The notes beneath the pieces were generated by a model. That model did not search any database and was not told where the DNA came from. It saw only the letters and a list, made by a program, of their open reading frames with translations. From Leptodontidium sp. MPI-SDFR-AT-0119 (lineage: Eukaryota; Ascomycota; Leotiomycetes; Helotiales; Leptodontidiaceae): 64,000 nt of DNA. Made by a program: the position numbers and the translations under genes. The stretch is taken from the NCBI GenBank assembly GCA_020726505.1, contig JAHLEZ010000011.1, positions 1-64,000 of the forward strand, in the 5' to 3' direction. Below, piece after piece: positions 48,455-58,600 of the stretch. The stretch's first letter is position 1. Each line of letters begins with the position of its first letter.

Positions 48455-48463
48455 TTATATATA
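48455..48463 (-). promoter_or_regulatory. TATA box of the oxidoreductase gene
   Basis: A TATATATAA-type sequence on the minus strand lies about 90 bp upstream of the ATG at 48369. Confidence 0.5.
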
Positions 48464-48548
48464 GCTGGAATACAGAACATGAATGAACAGAACAACTCTG
48501 CTGTTGTACACAAAAGCATATCAAGATCACCAGAGAAGATATCTCCGC

Positions 48549-48965
48549 AACTCCGCCAATATCAGCACGGCTGAATGCCCTTCCCACCGATCCACATGGC
48601 GGAGTTCATGGGTGATCAGCATGAGGGCACCCACCTCGACTACGAGGATTGATGGCTTTGTTTGTTCCAACTTTCTTGCGTCGGAGTTTGATGTTCTGGG
48701 TGAGGGAAAGTTGCGGAGTTTGCGAAGGAAATGAAGGAATCATTGGCGGCTTTGTCAGCTGCCAAGACCAAACTCCGCAAGTCTCTCTTGATCTCACTTG
48801 TATCAAACCCATCACAACATCATCATCAGCTTTCGGAATGTGTGATGACTCCTTCTCTGCAGAATATATGATACCTGTTCGTCGTTTCTGGGGAACTCAA
48901 GCGTCTCAGTCGTGTTTAAACCCGCTCTGCAGCACCCCGATATCTGTCCAACGCCAAACTCCGCA
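48549..48965. promoter_or_regulatory. Cluster of five ACTCCGC motifs in a divergent promoter
   Basis: The heptamer ACTCCGC, or its complement GCGGAGT, occurs at 48550-48556, 48599-48605, 48713-48719, 48772-48778 and 48958-48964. Four are extended to AACTCCGC or GCGGAGTT, and there is a near-match TCGGAGTT at 48681-48688. Copies occur in both orientations throughout the 634-bp interval between the oxidoreductase (-) and the Zn2Cys6 gene (+). Zn2Cys6 proteins bind CCG/CGG-containing sites, so these are good candidate binding sites for the adjacent regulator, which would then also control its own gene. Confidence 0.65.
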
Positions 48966-49003
48966 TCGCCATTTAGCCCTGTCCCCCCCAAGGTTTCTTG
49001 ACC

Positions 49004-50182
49004 ATGGCTTTAGTCAGCCCAAGAACGAGACAGAAATCGTGTGTATCATGTGTAGCATCGAAGAGAAAATGTGATAAGGGATCGCCATGTGCTCGATGTA
49101 CATCAAAATCCATGGCCTGCGAGTACAAGTCCGCTCGCCGCCAACTCAAAAGCGGACGTGGAGAAATGCAAACAACCGGGGAAAGCCGCCAGGATGTCGC
49201 CATGAATTCTGGATCCCAGAGCTCGGAGAATGATCAAATGTCTCCGCAGGGGATTTTTGCAGATCCTGAGCTCTCAGTCCCTCAGTTGGATGTCACCGAC
49301 TTGGTGGAGCCAAGCCCAGACACGATAGTTGATGACTCTTTCTTCATGGCCTTCGACAATCGCGGCCTAGCAAACACCTACCTGGAAGTTGGCGTCATGG
49401 ATCGAGAACGCATTCGATACTGTGTACGGTGTTTGAAGTCATATCCAATATCACTCGCTCACACCGGGAAGACTACCTTCATACATCCGCGAAATTATCA
49501 ACCGACGATGCCACAAGCCCTCCAAGACGCCGTGTCAGCTTCCTCTCTGTACTGTAATAAGAACGAGTTGAACGAAAACGTGATTTGGGAGATCATCACT
49601 TCTAAAGTCACCCAACTCACGGAACCAAGGCCATCTTGGTCTGTTGCGGAACACTTGGCATTCGTCCAGGCTCTGATTATATTCCAGATCATCAGACTCT
49701 TCGATGGAGATATTAAGCAACGATCTGATGCAGAGCAGCAGGAGGAGCTCCTCACATCTTGGACCGACAGTCTCGCTATCCGAACTGGAGTCGTCTCCTC
49801 CCCATCAAGCACAGTTGACCGTGGTTGGGAGTACTGGGTTTTCGAAGAAGCTCTCCGCCGCACTATCATCGTTTCTAGGACAGCGCAATCAATGTTCGCC
49901 ATCCAGAGGCAGGGGTTCTGTACGATGGTCGGCGCAGTGACGGATATGTCTTTCACTGCGCAACGAAAGCTCTGGGCAGCGCCGAGTGCGGCGCATTTTT
50001 TGAAGGCTTGCAAGGAGACAAGAAACTTTTGGGTGGACAAGATGAACCTCGACGGGCTAATGGAAAATGGAACTGTTGACGACCTCGATGAGCTGGCGTG
50101 GCTCATGTTAGTCACGTACAAAGGATTAGATGGAGCCAACGAATGGATCGTAAGCAAGGGAGGATCATCACTCATTGATTAG
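49004..50182 (+). CDS. Zn(II)2Cys6 transcription factor
   Basis: 392 residues from the ATG at 49004 (accATGGC); an in-frame TTG at 48998 was ignored. The zinc cluster begins at Cys13 with spacing C-x2-C-x6-C-x5-C-x2-C-x6-C (KSCVSCVASKRKCDKGSPCARC), then CEYKSARRQLKS. The rest matches the short C6 regulators often found beside metabolic genes: an acidic linker, then a helical effector region (YLEVGVMDRERIRYCVRCL, EHLAFVQALIIFQIIRLFDGD, YWVFEEALRRTIIVSRTAQS). It is intronless and divergent from the NTF2-MDR oxidoreductase, whose shared promoter is studded with ACTCCGC motifs. It is therefore probably the pathway-specific regulator of that gene. Confidence 0.88.
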   Translation: MALVSPRTRQKSCVSCVASKRKCDKGSPCARCTSKSMACEYKSARRQLKSGRGEMQTTGESRQDVAMNSGSQSSENDQMSPQGIFADPELSVPQLDVTDLVEPSPDTIVDDSFFMAFDNRGLANTYLEVGVMDRERIRYCVRCLKSYPISLAHTGKTTFIHPRNYQPTMPQALQDAVSASSLYCNKNELNENVIWEIITSKVTQLTEPRPSWSVAEHLAFVQALIIFQIIRLFDGDIKQRSDAEQQEELLTSWTDSLAIRTGVVSSPSSTVDRGWEYWVFEEALRRTIIVSRTAQSMFAIQRQGFCTMVGAVTDMSFTAQRKLWAAPSAAHFLKACKETRNFWVDKMNLDGLMENGTVDDLDELAWLMLVTYKGLDGANEWIVSKGGSSLID

Positions 50183-50600
50183 TATTTCGCGGTCCAGGTC
50201 AACTTGCTAGTCTTTGGTCCACGAAACTCGCTAAACCCTTTCCAGAATTTCCTCATCAAGAAATCGCATTTGTAATCGGATCGCATGGGCGGGATGATGA
50301 TTCTCGGAATGATGCGGCTATTCTTCAACCTCTGTGTGACTGTGAGATCTTGGTACAAAAGACAACACGATCCTGGTTTCGAGTTTTGTCCTCGCGCGGA
50401 ATCTTTACGAACTCTCTCATGAGCTCTGAAATTCGGACTGTCGTGCAGGGCTAGCTTATTTACTTGAAGTCCACTTCAAGCTCACAGAAAACTAGGTACT
50501 CAAGAGAAGCTTCGGTTGAGAGAGCAGAAGTATTTCAGATGCACCTGAAAGCCTCTCTCTAAAGGGGGTGCAGACTGTCACCCAAAAGCACCTTCCAAGG
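50183..50600. other. Intergenic region
   Basis: 418 bp, no recognised coding content; promoter side of the zinc-free TF-domain gene. Confidence 0.4.
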
Positions 50601-51274
50601 ATGCCAGTCAAGCCGATGAAGTCAGTCTCTGGGGATGCTAGCCTAAGCTCAGAGCCAGGTGAAAGAAGTGGCACGACTTTCCAAATTCCAGCAATGGAGA
50701 CGGAGCTAACACATCCCCAGGAAATGTTTCGAAGATATCAAGTCGCTATCATGACCGGGCGCTGGATATCGAGAAGAAAGATTCTCTTGAAACGCGGAGC
50801 TTCGAATTTGTCACATTGACCGGTCAGCCATCAGCAATCACGCGAGGCGTAACATCAAAGAAAGTACGGACCCAAGCCATGCGAGACTACTTAAGGAAAC
50901 AACATCGCCAAGCGATTTCGGGAGTAGCTGAGGTGGTTGAGAGTACGAATCTCAAAGAGCCTGCGCAATATAAGGGCAAGTTCAAATTGGCGTCTTGGAC
51001 ACACAAATCAAAAGAAAAATCGGCGGTTTCCAGGCGCGAGAAGCTGCTTGGCGCAGCAGTGATCTTAGTCCACGACCATTGTAGGACAGATAAGGATTCT
51101 GTTATGGCGAATGTTGATTACGAAATTTGGCAATCTCGCAAAACATCGAATCCGGTTTTCGCTCTCCGCTCTGGATCTCTGGATCCGTTTGATACGCTCT
51201 CTATCAAGCTAGGGTCATTGAGTGAAAAGTTGCTTGTATACTGTCAGTAATTTTCGCCTTGCCTCAGTTCATCC

Positions 51275-51307
<33 letters not shown>

Positions 51308-52618
51308 TCCCAAGACTCATACCCCTTGTTTAACTTTTTGGCATGCACCTATACTCTTCCTTTCGTTCGAAGTGAACGACATAACTCACAGGAACTAACA
51401 CCAATTGATAGATAACACTGCATATACGATGAACTCGATAGCCATCAACGCCGAAGGAGATTTCTTCTCCTACATCAAGGCCGACCCCGCATTATTCCAC
51501 TCAATTCTCCACCTTGTTGCGTTACATTCAAATCTCAAGTCTGGGCTTCAAGACTCACCAGCATGCTTGTACCATGGAAGCGAAGCATTCAGAGTAATTA
51601 ACGAGAGACTGGGAGATCCTAGTGGTACATATAGCGATGCGACTATCGCAGCCGTGGCGATGCTTGTAAACAAAGAGGCGAGTCCTCCGGAGTGCTTTGA
51701 CACTCGTAGTAACTGACAAAAGTCTTGCTAGAACCTTAATGGTAGATACGAGCTATCAGAGATACACAAGCAGGGTTTGGAGAAGATGATCCGGGTGCGT
51801 GGTGGCGTTCAAGCTCTACGGGGTGTCTTTCGAAGGGTAGTAACTTGGTAAACGCACTCTCTCATTTGTACAGTCATGGCTCTAATCATCCTCCCAGGTC
51901 TGATTTCTGCTACGCGAATGTTTGGTCATGTCAACCTTCATTTCCACGCCTACTTCCACGCCCATCCATGTACACGTGTCAGGAAATCGACTCAACTCTT
52001 TTAAGGCCCGATCATCTGTTCGGCAACTCCTCGCTAGTTGTCACCATTTTTCACGCCCTCCGAAATTTATCTCAAAGCCTTTCCTCTCCGCACATCGCGA
52101 GTCTCAACAGAATGGAAGCAAGCAACACAATCTACAACCTCGAATACGATCTCCTCTCACTAAACAAGCCACCCCCCACATCACCGGAGCCACTTACTTG
52201 TACATATTTCGTCGAAGCAGTGCCCCTGAAAATTGCAGCACATATCTACTTATGGCTCGCCATTCGCGAGTTGCCTCCTACATCCGAACTTGTATACAGA
52301 TTAGTGCAGCGATTACACGGCTCACTGATCGGGATGCTGCCAGGCTGGTGGACGAGCAGCAGAGAGAAGCAGGTATGGTTACTGTGGATTCTGTTTATTG
52401 GTGGAATTGCGGCTGCCGGGAGGGCGGAGAGGCTGTGGTTTGTCGGTGAGATGGTGGGTATCTGCAAAACATTAGGGATTTGGGATGAAAAGGCTCTGAG
52501 GGGGTGCCTGAAGGATGTGCTATGGCAGGACGAGTTTTGCAGTGAAAAGTTGGACTTGCTGTGGCAAGACATGGTGCTCTCTTCAGATATTGGCGAAAAT
52601 AACTGGATCACGCAGTAG
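50601..52618 (+). CDS. Fungal TF-domain protein lacking a zinc cluster
   Basis: Five exons (50601-50658, 50721-51242, 51412-51677, 51732-51847, 51898-52618) join in phase to 560 residues. The first intron has a CTAAC branch, the second contains a 30-base C run, and the third appears to be a GC-AG intron (GCGAGT...GCTAG). The N-terminal SFEFVTLTGQPSA, then VRTQAMRDYLRKQHRQ, is the usual start of the Fungal_trans_2-type proteins that have lost the Zn2Cys6 cluster. Later blocks fit the family: YYNTAYTMNSIAIN, DPALFHSILHLVALHS, KQGLEKMIRVRGGVQAL, VVTWSDFCYANV, VWLLWILFIGGIAAAGRAER. It is a probable regulatory or scaffold protein without direct DNA binding; targets are unknown. The first exon is the least certain. 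Confidence 0.78.
51276..51305 (+). repeat. 30-base poly-C tract in an intron
   Basis: Thirty consecutive C within the second intron (51243-51411) of the TF-domain gene, after a pyrimidine-rich lead-in. Confidence 0.95.
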
Positions 52619-53106
52619 TAGTTCCAGTGGGATTAAACTCCCCAGTCGAGCCTCTCCCACATATCCGAAGTTGGTCGCCGATGAGTTCAGGTCTGGAATC
52701 TCGAGGCGGCTTAGATGTGCCATTATCGATAGTATTTTGGGTTACTACTGGTCATCTCTGCGATCAGGCTGTCGTATTCCACAAAACGTGGCGCCTGTCC
52801 CGCACTCAGAGAGCCTGACCTGCGCAAAAGTCAATACATGGCGTTCTCAGCTGATGCCAAGAAATTCGACACTCACTTCTGGGGAGGCTGAGTGTGGGGG
52901 CAGACTTCAGAGCGTCTGGCATGTTGGTGCGCGAAATAAATCAGAGCGTTCATTGGGAAGATGTGCACTGTTTATTGGGCGTCGAAAAGACTGTCGTCGG
53001 CTGGGAACATATTGTTAGGATGTACCTCTTGAATAATATTACTATCACTACTTTAGAATTTCTGAGATGGAGAGCGGACGAAGCTAAGATTGGATTGCAG
53101 TCAAAA
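52619..53106. other. Intergenic region before GTPase fragment
   Basis: 488 bp. The frame of the downstream GTPase is open back to about 52894 without a clear ATG context. No recognised domain; likely promoter and 5' UTR. Confidence 0.4.
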
Positions 53107-53849
53107 ATGCCGGGGAGTTTCCAAGAAGATGATTCGGATGCAGAAGGAGAGCAGGAAGATAGCATTGTTATCGCTGTGATGGGAGTGACTGGTGCTGGTA
53201 AAAGTACATTTATTAAAACAGTATCGGGACGAAACGATGTTGTTGTTGGAGACTCCCTCTGTTCTGGTAAGTCGACCACTCACCATCTCAACCTCTCAAA
53301 GATTGACAGTTTTTAGAAACGAGCGAAGTGCGAGCCTATGAGTTTCTGCACAATGGGAAACAGTACATCTTAGTCGACACACCAGGATTTGACGACACTA
53401 CAAGAAGCGATAGCCAGATCACAGAGAAGATCTTGACTTGGCTGAAAACTTCAATGATAGAGGGGACGAGACTCAATGGTGTCATCTATCTTCACCGCAT
53501 CAGTGACACGAGAATGGCCAGCACGGCTCTCCGCAACAATCGCATGTTTCGGAAGCTTTGTGGTGCTGATGCTTTCAAGAACATTATCTTGGCGACTACT
53601 TTCTGGGGCCAGGCCACTAATGCCGTGGGAGAGCGTCGCGAGAAGGAACTGAGAGAAAACATGGATTTTTGGAGCGGGATGCTGAAGGGTGGTGCAAGAA
53701 TGGTACGACTCCAGAGGGAGAGGCAGGCGGGACTGGATTTGGTAGAGATAGGCTGCGTTTTTTTTCTTGGCAACCCATTGGTTACCAAACCCCCCAACCC
53801 ATGGGTATCCATTGGGTACTGTGGCCTTATCACACCCATGTTAAGTTAG
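53107..53849 (+). pseudogene. Truncated P-loop GTPase (paralogue of the 58 kb gene)
   Basis: Exons 53107-53266 and 53317 onward join in phase at an intron that matches the intron position in the larger gene at 58.2 kb. G1 is GVTGAGKST and G3 is DTPGFDD. The shared blocks GVIYLHRISDTRM, MFRKLCG, ILATTFWGQ and REKELRENMDFW follow. This is an AIG1/septin-like group of fungal GTPases. Similarity to the paralogue stops abruptly at about 53750 (LDLVEI). The reading frame then runs into unrelated sequence (GCVFFLGNPLVTKPP) and ends at 53849, so the coiled coil and C-terminus are missing. This points to disruption by insertion or deletion. The start MPGSFQEDD at 53107 is assumed. A short expressed G-domain protein remains possible. 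Confidence 0.6.
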
Positions 53850-54125
53850 CATCCAAGTTAACATAATAGTTGCCTAAGTTAAGTTCTGAATTTTTTCCTA
53901 ACTCTCTTTTCCCTGCCATTAAGGTACCTGCTCCATCGTCATGAATCTCAAACTCCTCATAAATTTCTAAGCTTTGCTTATGTGATACACTATCTCCTTT
54001 CGCCTTTCCAAACAGAGATTCAGCAAATTACCAGGGATTAAATACTTGAATAAAAGGAATTCAAATCAGACTCACTATTCAAGGAAACTTGAGAACCCAT
54101 CAAGAGTCTCACTATTGCAGTAAGC
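53751..54125. other. Foreign-looking insert at GTPase break point
   Basis: About 370 bp directly after the point where GTPase similarity ends. It begins with a T-run and sequence rich in repeated ACCCATGG/CCATTGGG words (53770-53820), then TTAAGTTAG/TTAAGTTCT-type words near 53840-53890. Its base use is more AT-rich than the gene it interrupts. It resembles the end of a mobile element, but I cannot identify terminal repeats or a target-site duplication. Confidence 0.35.
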
Positions 54126-55215
54126 TCAGTCCCCATCACCTGATTTAACAGCATATAAAAGCTGGACAGCCCCTTCAATTGACTGAACCAGCCCGAAAAA
54201 CACAGTGAATGCTAAAGCTGCAACAGCATACCACCTGCGATCGTACCACCATTGCCTTGCCTCTTTCTCCTTGACGCGTTCATTGAAGGCCAACTGTAGT
54301 GTACTCAATCTTTCATGCCAGTACGAGAATTGAGCACTATTCCGATCCTGTAACGACAGCTGTCCACATTGAATGGCCCCTGAGTCGAGATCCTGATCGG
54401 CCTGTACTTTCTTGAACCACTTTCTCGATGGTCTATTGTCCTCTGGAAACAGAAACTGGAGGGTCTGCATTGTCTCGTTGAGAAGATCAGCTGCGTAAGG
54501 CTGATTCGTCCTGCCTCATAATTAGTGGCGGATCCGTGAGGTAAAAGGCCTCGAGAGAAACATACATTGATCTGTGCCATGTCAAGAAAGATGCGTGATG
54601 AAAAACCGCCAAGCGCGTATCTTCATCCTTGAGACAAAGATGGTCCTTTAAGTTGTTGGTCCACATGATTTTGATCCCAGCCTTTTGCTCAATGTTGAAA
54701 GCGCTGAATTTCCTGTCCAGCCTTAACACTTCCTTCTGAATAGTTGGTTGGAACAGTTTTCCCGTCATAGACTGAAAGGTACCATCACCATCATTCCAAG
54801 AGATGCATGCCTGCCCGGGCATTATGACATGTCTGAATGTACCTATGGGCAGCATCAGCCAAAGACGAGAGACAAGGTCAATCGCATCATCGAACACGCG
54901 GTCGTCTTGCTCGTTAGACCATGTAGGCATCAGCCTGATAGCATTTCGAACAGATTCCCGGGTTGCGAGCGATTTTTTGAGTTCTTGTAGTATATCGATA
55001 AGATCTCGATGTGTGACTGGATGAATGGCTGCTGTCAAATCCGAAATCTGACATTGCTCTTGATAGAACGAGAAGTATGCTTTCCCAGTTTCTGGCCTTA
55101 ATTCTATGTCGGCGCTCTTCAAGCCGAGGTCAAAATACGAGTTCAATATAATCGATTTGAACACAGGAGAGAATGAAGTGAAGTTGCGGTAATTGTCGCA
55201 AACTTGATGGGACAT
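54126..55215 (-). CDS. Hypothetical protein with C-terminal membrane anchor
   Basis: Exons 55215-54566 and 54510-54126 are joined by a 55-bp intron with perfect GTATGT donor, CTAAT branch and CAG acceptor; 344 residues. The N-terminal 200 residues are ordered and soluble, with VCDNYRNFTSFSPVFKSIIL, RPETGKAYFSFYQEQCQISDL, AIRLMPTWSNEQDDRVFDDAIDL and LFQPTIQKEVLRLDRKFSAFN. Then come LLNETMQTLQFLFPEDNRPSRKW and a basic WWYDRRWYAVA motif leading into one membrane helix (ALAFTVFFGLVQSIEGAVQLL). This layout (soluble body, W-rich basic motif, single C-terminal TM) is common among uncharacterised fungal proteins found near NLR-like genes. The function is unknown. Confidence 0.8.
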
Positions 55216-55641
55216 TGTGTCGAATAGGCACTGAATCTTAGATTGAGATCTGCCCAGGTTATCAAATGCCCCCTTGAGAGGTCAAGAAGTGTTGGCTGTA
55301 AAAAAAATTAAAAAAATTATGTCCCACACTGACTTCAAGTGTTTGAGGCGCATTTTGCAAGACCGCAGTGCATGCATCTCATCCAATTGGGGGTGGCAAA
55401 CATTGTGTAACTATTGCTGCGGCAGGGCAGATAACAGGGGTCTCTCACAATGACTAGTAAAGTGATAGGCTGCAAGTTTTGAGATAGGCGTTTTCGGAAC
55501 GTAAGGCAGATTCCCTGAGTTCTGCAGGTTTCAGCTGGTCATAAGCTCGGATCCTATTCTCTCTGTAATTTCAAGAACGGCCATCGTCCATGAACAGTCC
55601 CCGATTGTTTCAAGTACAATACTGACGATGCGCGGTACTCA
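55216..55641. other. Divergent promoter region
   Basis: 426 bp between the membrane-anchored protein (-) and the multidomain gene (+). It includes an A-rich run (55300-55317). Nothing coding was seen. Confidence 0.45.
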
Positions 55642-58600
55642 ATGCAGACGTCAATGACCTCCACAGCTCTCGTTGAGCCACTTTCCTCAAAGATACGAGC
55701 TGTCGTATTCCCTCCACCTCAGTGGCAGAATCCCGAGTTATCGATCGGCGAAGAGTACCTTCCTCTTGGTCATTATCGCTGTTGGGGTGTCGCTGGGGCT
55801 GCCAGAGCTGACACTCAGGACTTGCTTGTCGAAGTTAAAACACTCTTGAACAAAAAGAGCAAAGTCGTCAACAAAGGCCAGCAGAAGATTCCAATCATCA
55901 GCCTTCGATTGTATATGATAGGCGAAGCAGAAGCGAACTCGAACCCAACTTTTCTCTTCAGTTGTGCCTGTGAAACTCCCCGTCGTAGGGCTATCAAGCT
56001 CGTCAGAACCAGCAAGATACTGGCTCGCTATCCTCCGGGAATTCGATTGGCCGAAAGCACAGTACCGCCTCTGCGAAAACCGTTACCTCCTATGAGTTCC
56101 TCCCTTCCCCAAGTCATAACCACAGGGAGTGCGAGTGCTATTGGACTTCAAGCATATCTCGTGGACATTCCCAAGGGAGGTTGTGCAAAACTTGTCGATC
56201 TGAGAGCTGAAGGCCCTAGCTTTTTCAGGAGAACAACAATTGGAGGCATCTGGATCGACAATACTTACTATGGCATGACAGTGGCCCATGCTCTCGAGCC
56301 AATTCCGCATCTCCAAGCCTATAATGCTGAAGTGAATCAGTTTCGGTTTGAAGAAGGGTTCGATTCCGAAGAAATTGAGGACGACTATGATGATATGATC
56401 ACTAACGAGAGAGCCATAGAGTTGACAAGTCAAGGTGAGATTTTCTAATTCCTTTTAGTGCTTTGCTTACGTTCTTTAGCTAGCATTTCATCAAGGACTA
56501 CTTCTGGTAGTGAGTCAGGGGGGGGGCCCAAATCACGATGAAGACTCCCGAAGTGCGTCCTTCCACGAAGAAAAGCCCCCCAAAAACCGGCAGAATATAC
56601 CATCTTACCCTTATGTAGTCCAAAACAAGGAGTCTGAACTGCAGTCGCTTCTAGAGATTGGCATCGTATCGAAATCATCAAAAAACTCTCGTGGTAGCAT
56701 TCTTGATTGGGCATTGGTGGAAATCAAGGACATGACACTCAGAACTGACAACAGAGTGGAGGTAGCCTCCAAACGCGTCAAGCGGACACTGATTCCCCAA
56801 AAAGTCGCCAAAATCCCAGCGGGTAACACTGAAGTTCTAATCTCTAGTGGGACAAAGGGAGTCTTTCAGGGTGTACTCTCCGGAGAACCTAGCCTCGTGA
56901 AGATGCCGCAGGACGAAACCTTTCAATGCATTTTCGAGGTCACTTGCGACGGAGTGCTCTGTAAGTGCTCGCCAATCTGGGTTCTAATCATTCTTTGTCC
57001 TAATTGGATTCCAGCTTACGGGGACTGCGGGTCTTGGATACTTAATGCCAAGACTGGAGACCTGCTTGCTATCCTCGTGGCGGGGTTCCCAGGGTCCGGT
57101 CTAGGGTACACTCTTCCTGCTGACCGAATCTTTGAGGATATGAACGAAACTATGGCAAGTGTGGCTGTGCTAGCCACTGGAAACTTGCAGTATCCAGCAT
57201 TGCAGAGCTACCACGTGGGCCAGTTGCCGCTCAGTCCAATACCAATACAACCTCCCGCCAGAGAGACAACAGATTCTACCCCCCCTGAGTTCGCACTCAC
57301 AAAGATAGTTGATTCCAATCGTATCCTGCCCCAAAATTCAAGATCGTTCAGAAGTGATAATCCATCGAAGAGACGATCTATTCAAGAATTCGAGTCATCG
57401 GATTTTGCGACCCTCCGTTTTGAGGATTCTGAAGAAAAATTCCAGAAGTACGTCGAATTGATTGATTTACAGGGGAATCAATACACAGTTTTGGCCCTAT
57501 TCGATACTGGTGCCTCCTCAAACTTCGTTTCCCGAGGCATACTCAGCCAAATCGGTAGCCACAAAGAATATGATATTCCACAAGAGTATCGTGCCATCTT
57601 CAGAAGCCCAATTGCCGCCGATACGCACAGGGCACCAACACGCTGTATTTTCGTGAAACTTTGGAACAAAAAGCTCGGCTTCTACGACCACAATGTCAAG
57701 CTGGAGATCATTGAAGTTCCTGAAATGTTTGAAATCATCATAGGACGCAATTTGATGGCCAGGCACAGTAAGAAGCCTTCTCTGTTGACTCGACTGGAGC
57801 AGTCAGAAAGCGGCGCGATAGAAAAGGATGCTTCCCCCCCGATCAATGCTCCTTTGTTCAAGCGCCGCAGATTCAAAGGTATGCGTCTGCCTTTCCTATG
57901 TGGATTGTGCAGCACATCTAACCCTAGAGGTGCAGAACAGCAAATCATTGACGACGCGAGAGACGAAGAATCCCGAAGGCAAACGAGGGTAGTGCCTGTT
58001 CCCAACCTATCGTAAGTATACAGACTTTCTGAGAAACTCTCAGTCCTAAATCATTGTGAAATCATGGAGATACGATCTTAACTATAAACTAGATCCAATG
58101 ATGTGTTTATTGCCGTTATGGGCATAACTGGCGTGGGCAAGAGTACATTTATCTCCCACTTTTCGGACACTGCACAAGTTGGATCAAGCCTCGAATCTTG
58201 TAGGCTGCCTCAATTCTAAAGTGACGAACGAAATCTGACTTCTGATTACTTGAAGGCACCACGGATGTAGGAATTCACGAAGCAAGAATTGGAGGGCAGC
58301 GATGCTTTCTCATTGATACTCCAGGTTTTGACGATACGCATCGCTCGGACACGGACGTCCTTCGCGAGATTGCTGACTGGCTCAACCGCTCCTACCAAAA
58401 CAATATCCAACTTGCCGGCATCGTGTACCTTCATCGAATCACAGATCCTCGAGTTGGCGGCAGCTCTCTCAAGAACCTCCGCATGTTCAAGAAGCTATGC
58501 GGTTCCAAAGGTCTGTCATGTGTTGTTCTTGCAACTACTATGTGGTCGCAAATTGACCCTGACGACGGCCAAAGGCGGGAGCGAGAGCTGGTTTCCAATA

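Noticed and set aside
54500..54570. Apparent frameshift in the membrane-anchored protein gene
   Set aside because: A canonical 55-bp intron (GTATGT, CTAAT, CAG) explains the change of frame.
56510..56530. G9 tract as proof of a pseudogene
   Set aside because: Using the acceptor at 56483 gives an open frame, so damage is not required; kept only as a splice-choice finding.
57460..57790. DTGAS domain as a retrotransposon remnant
   Set aside because: It is in frame with flanking exons and has no RT, RNase H, integrase or LTR nearby; single retropepsin-like domains are common in fungal proteins.
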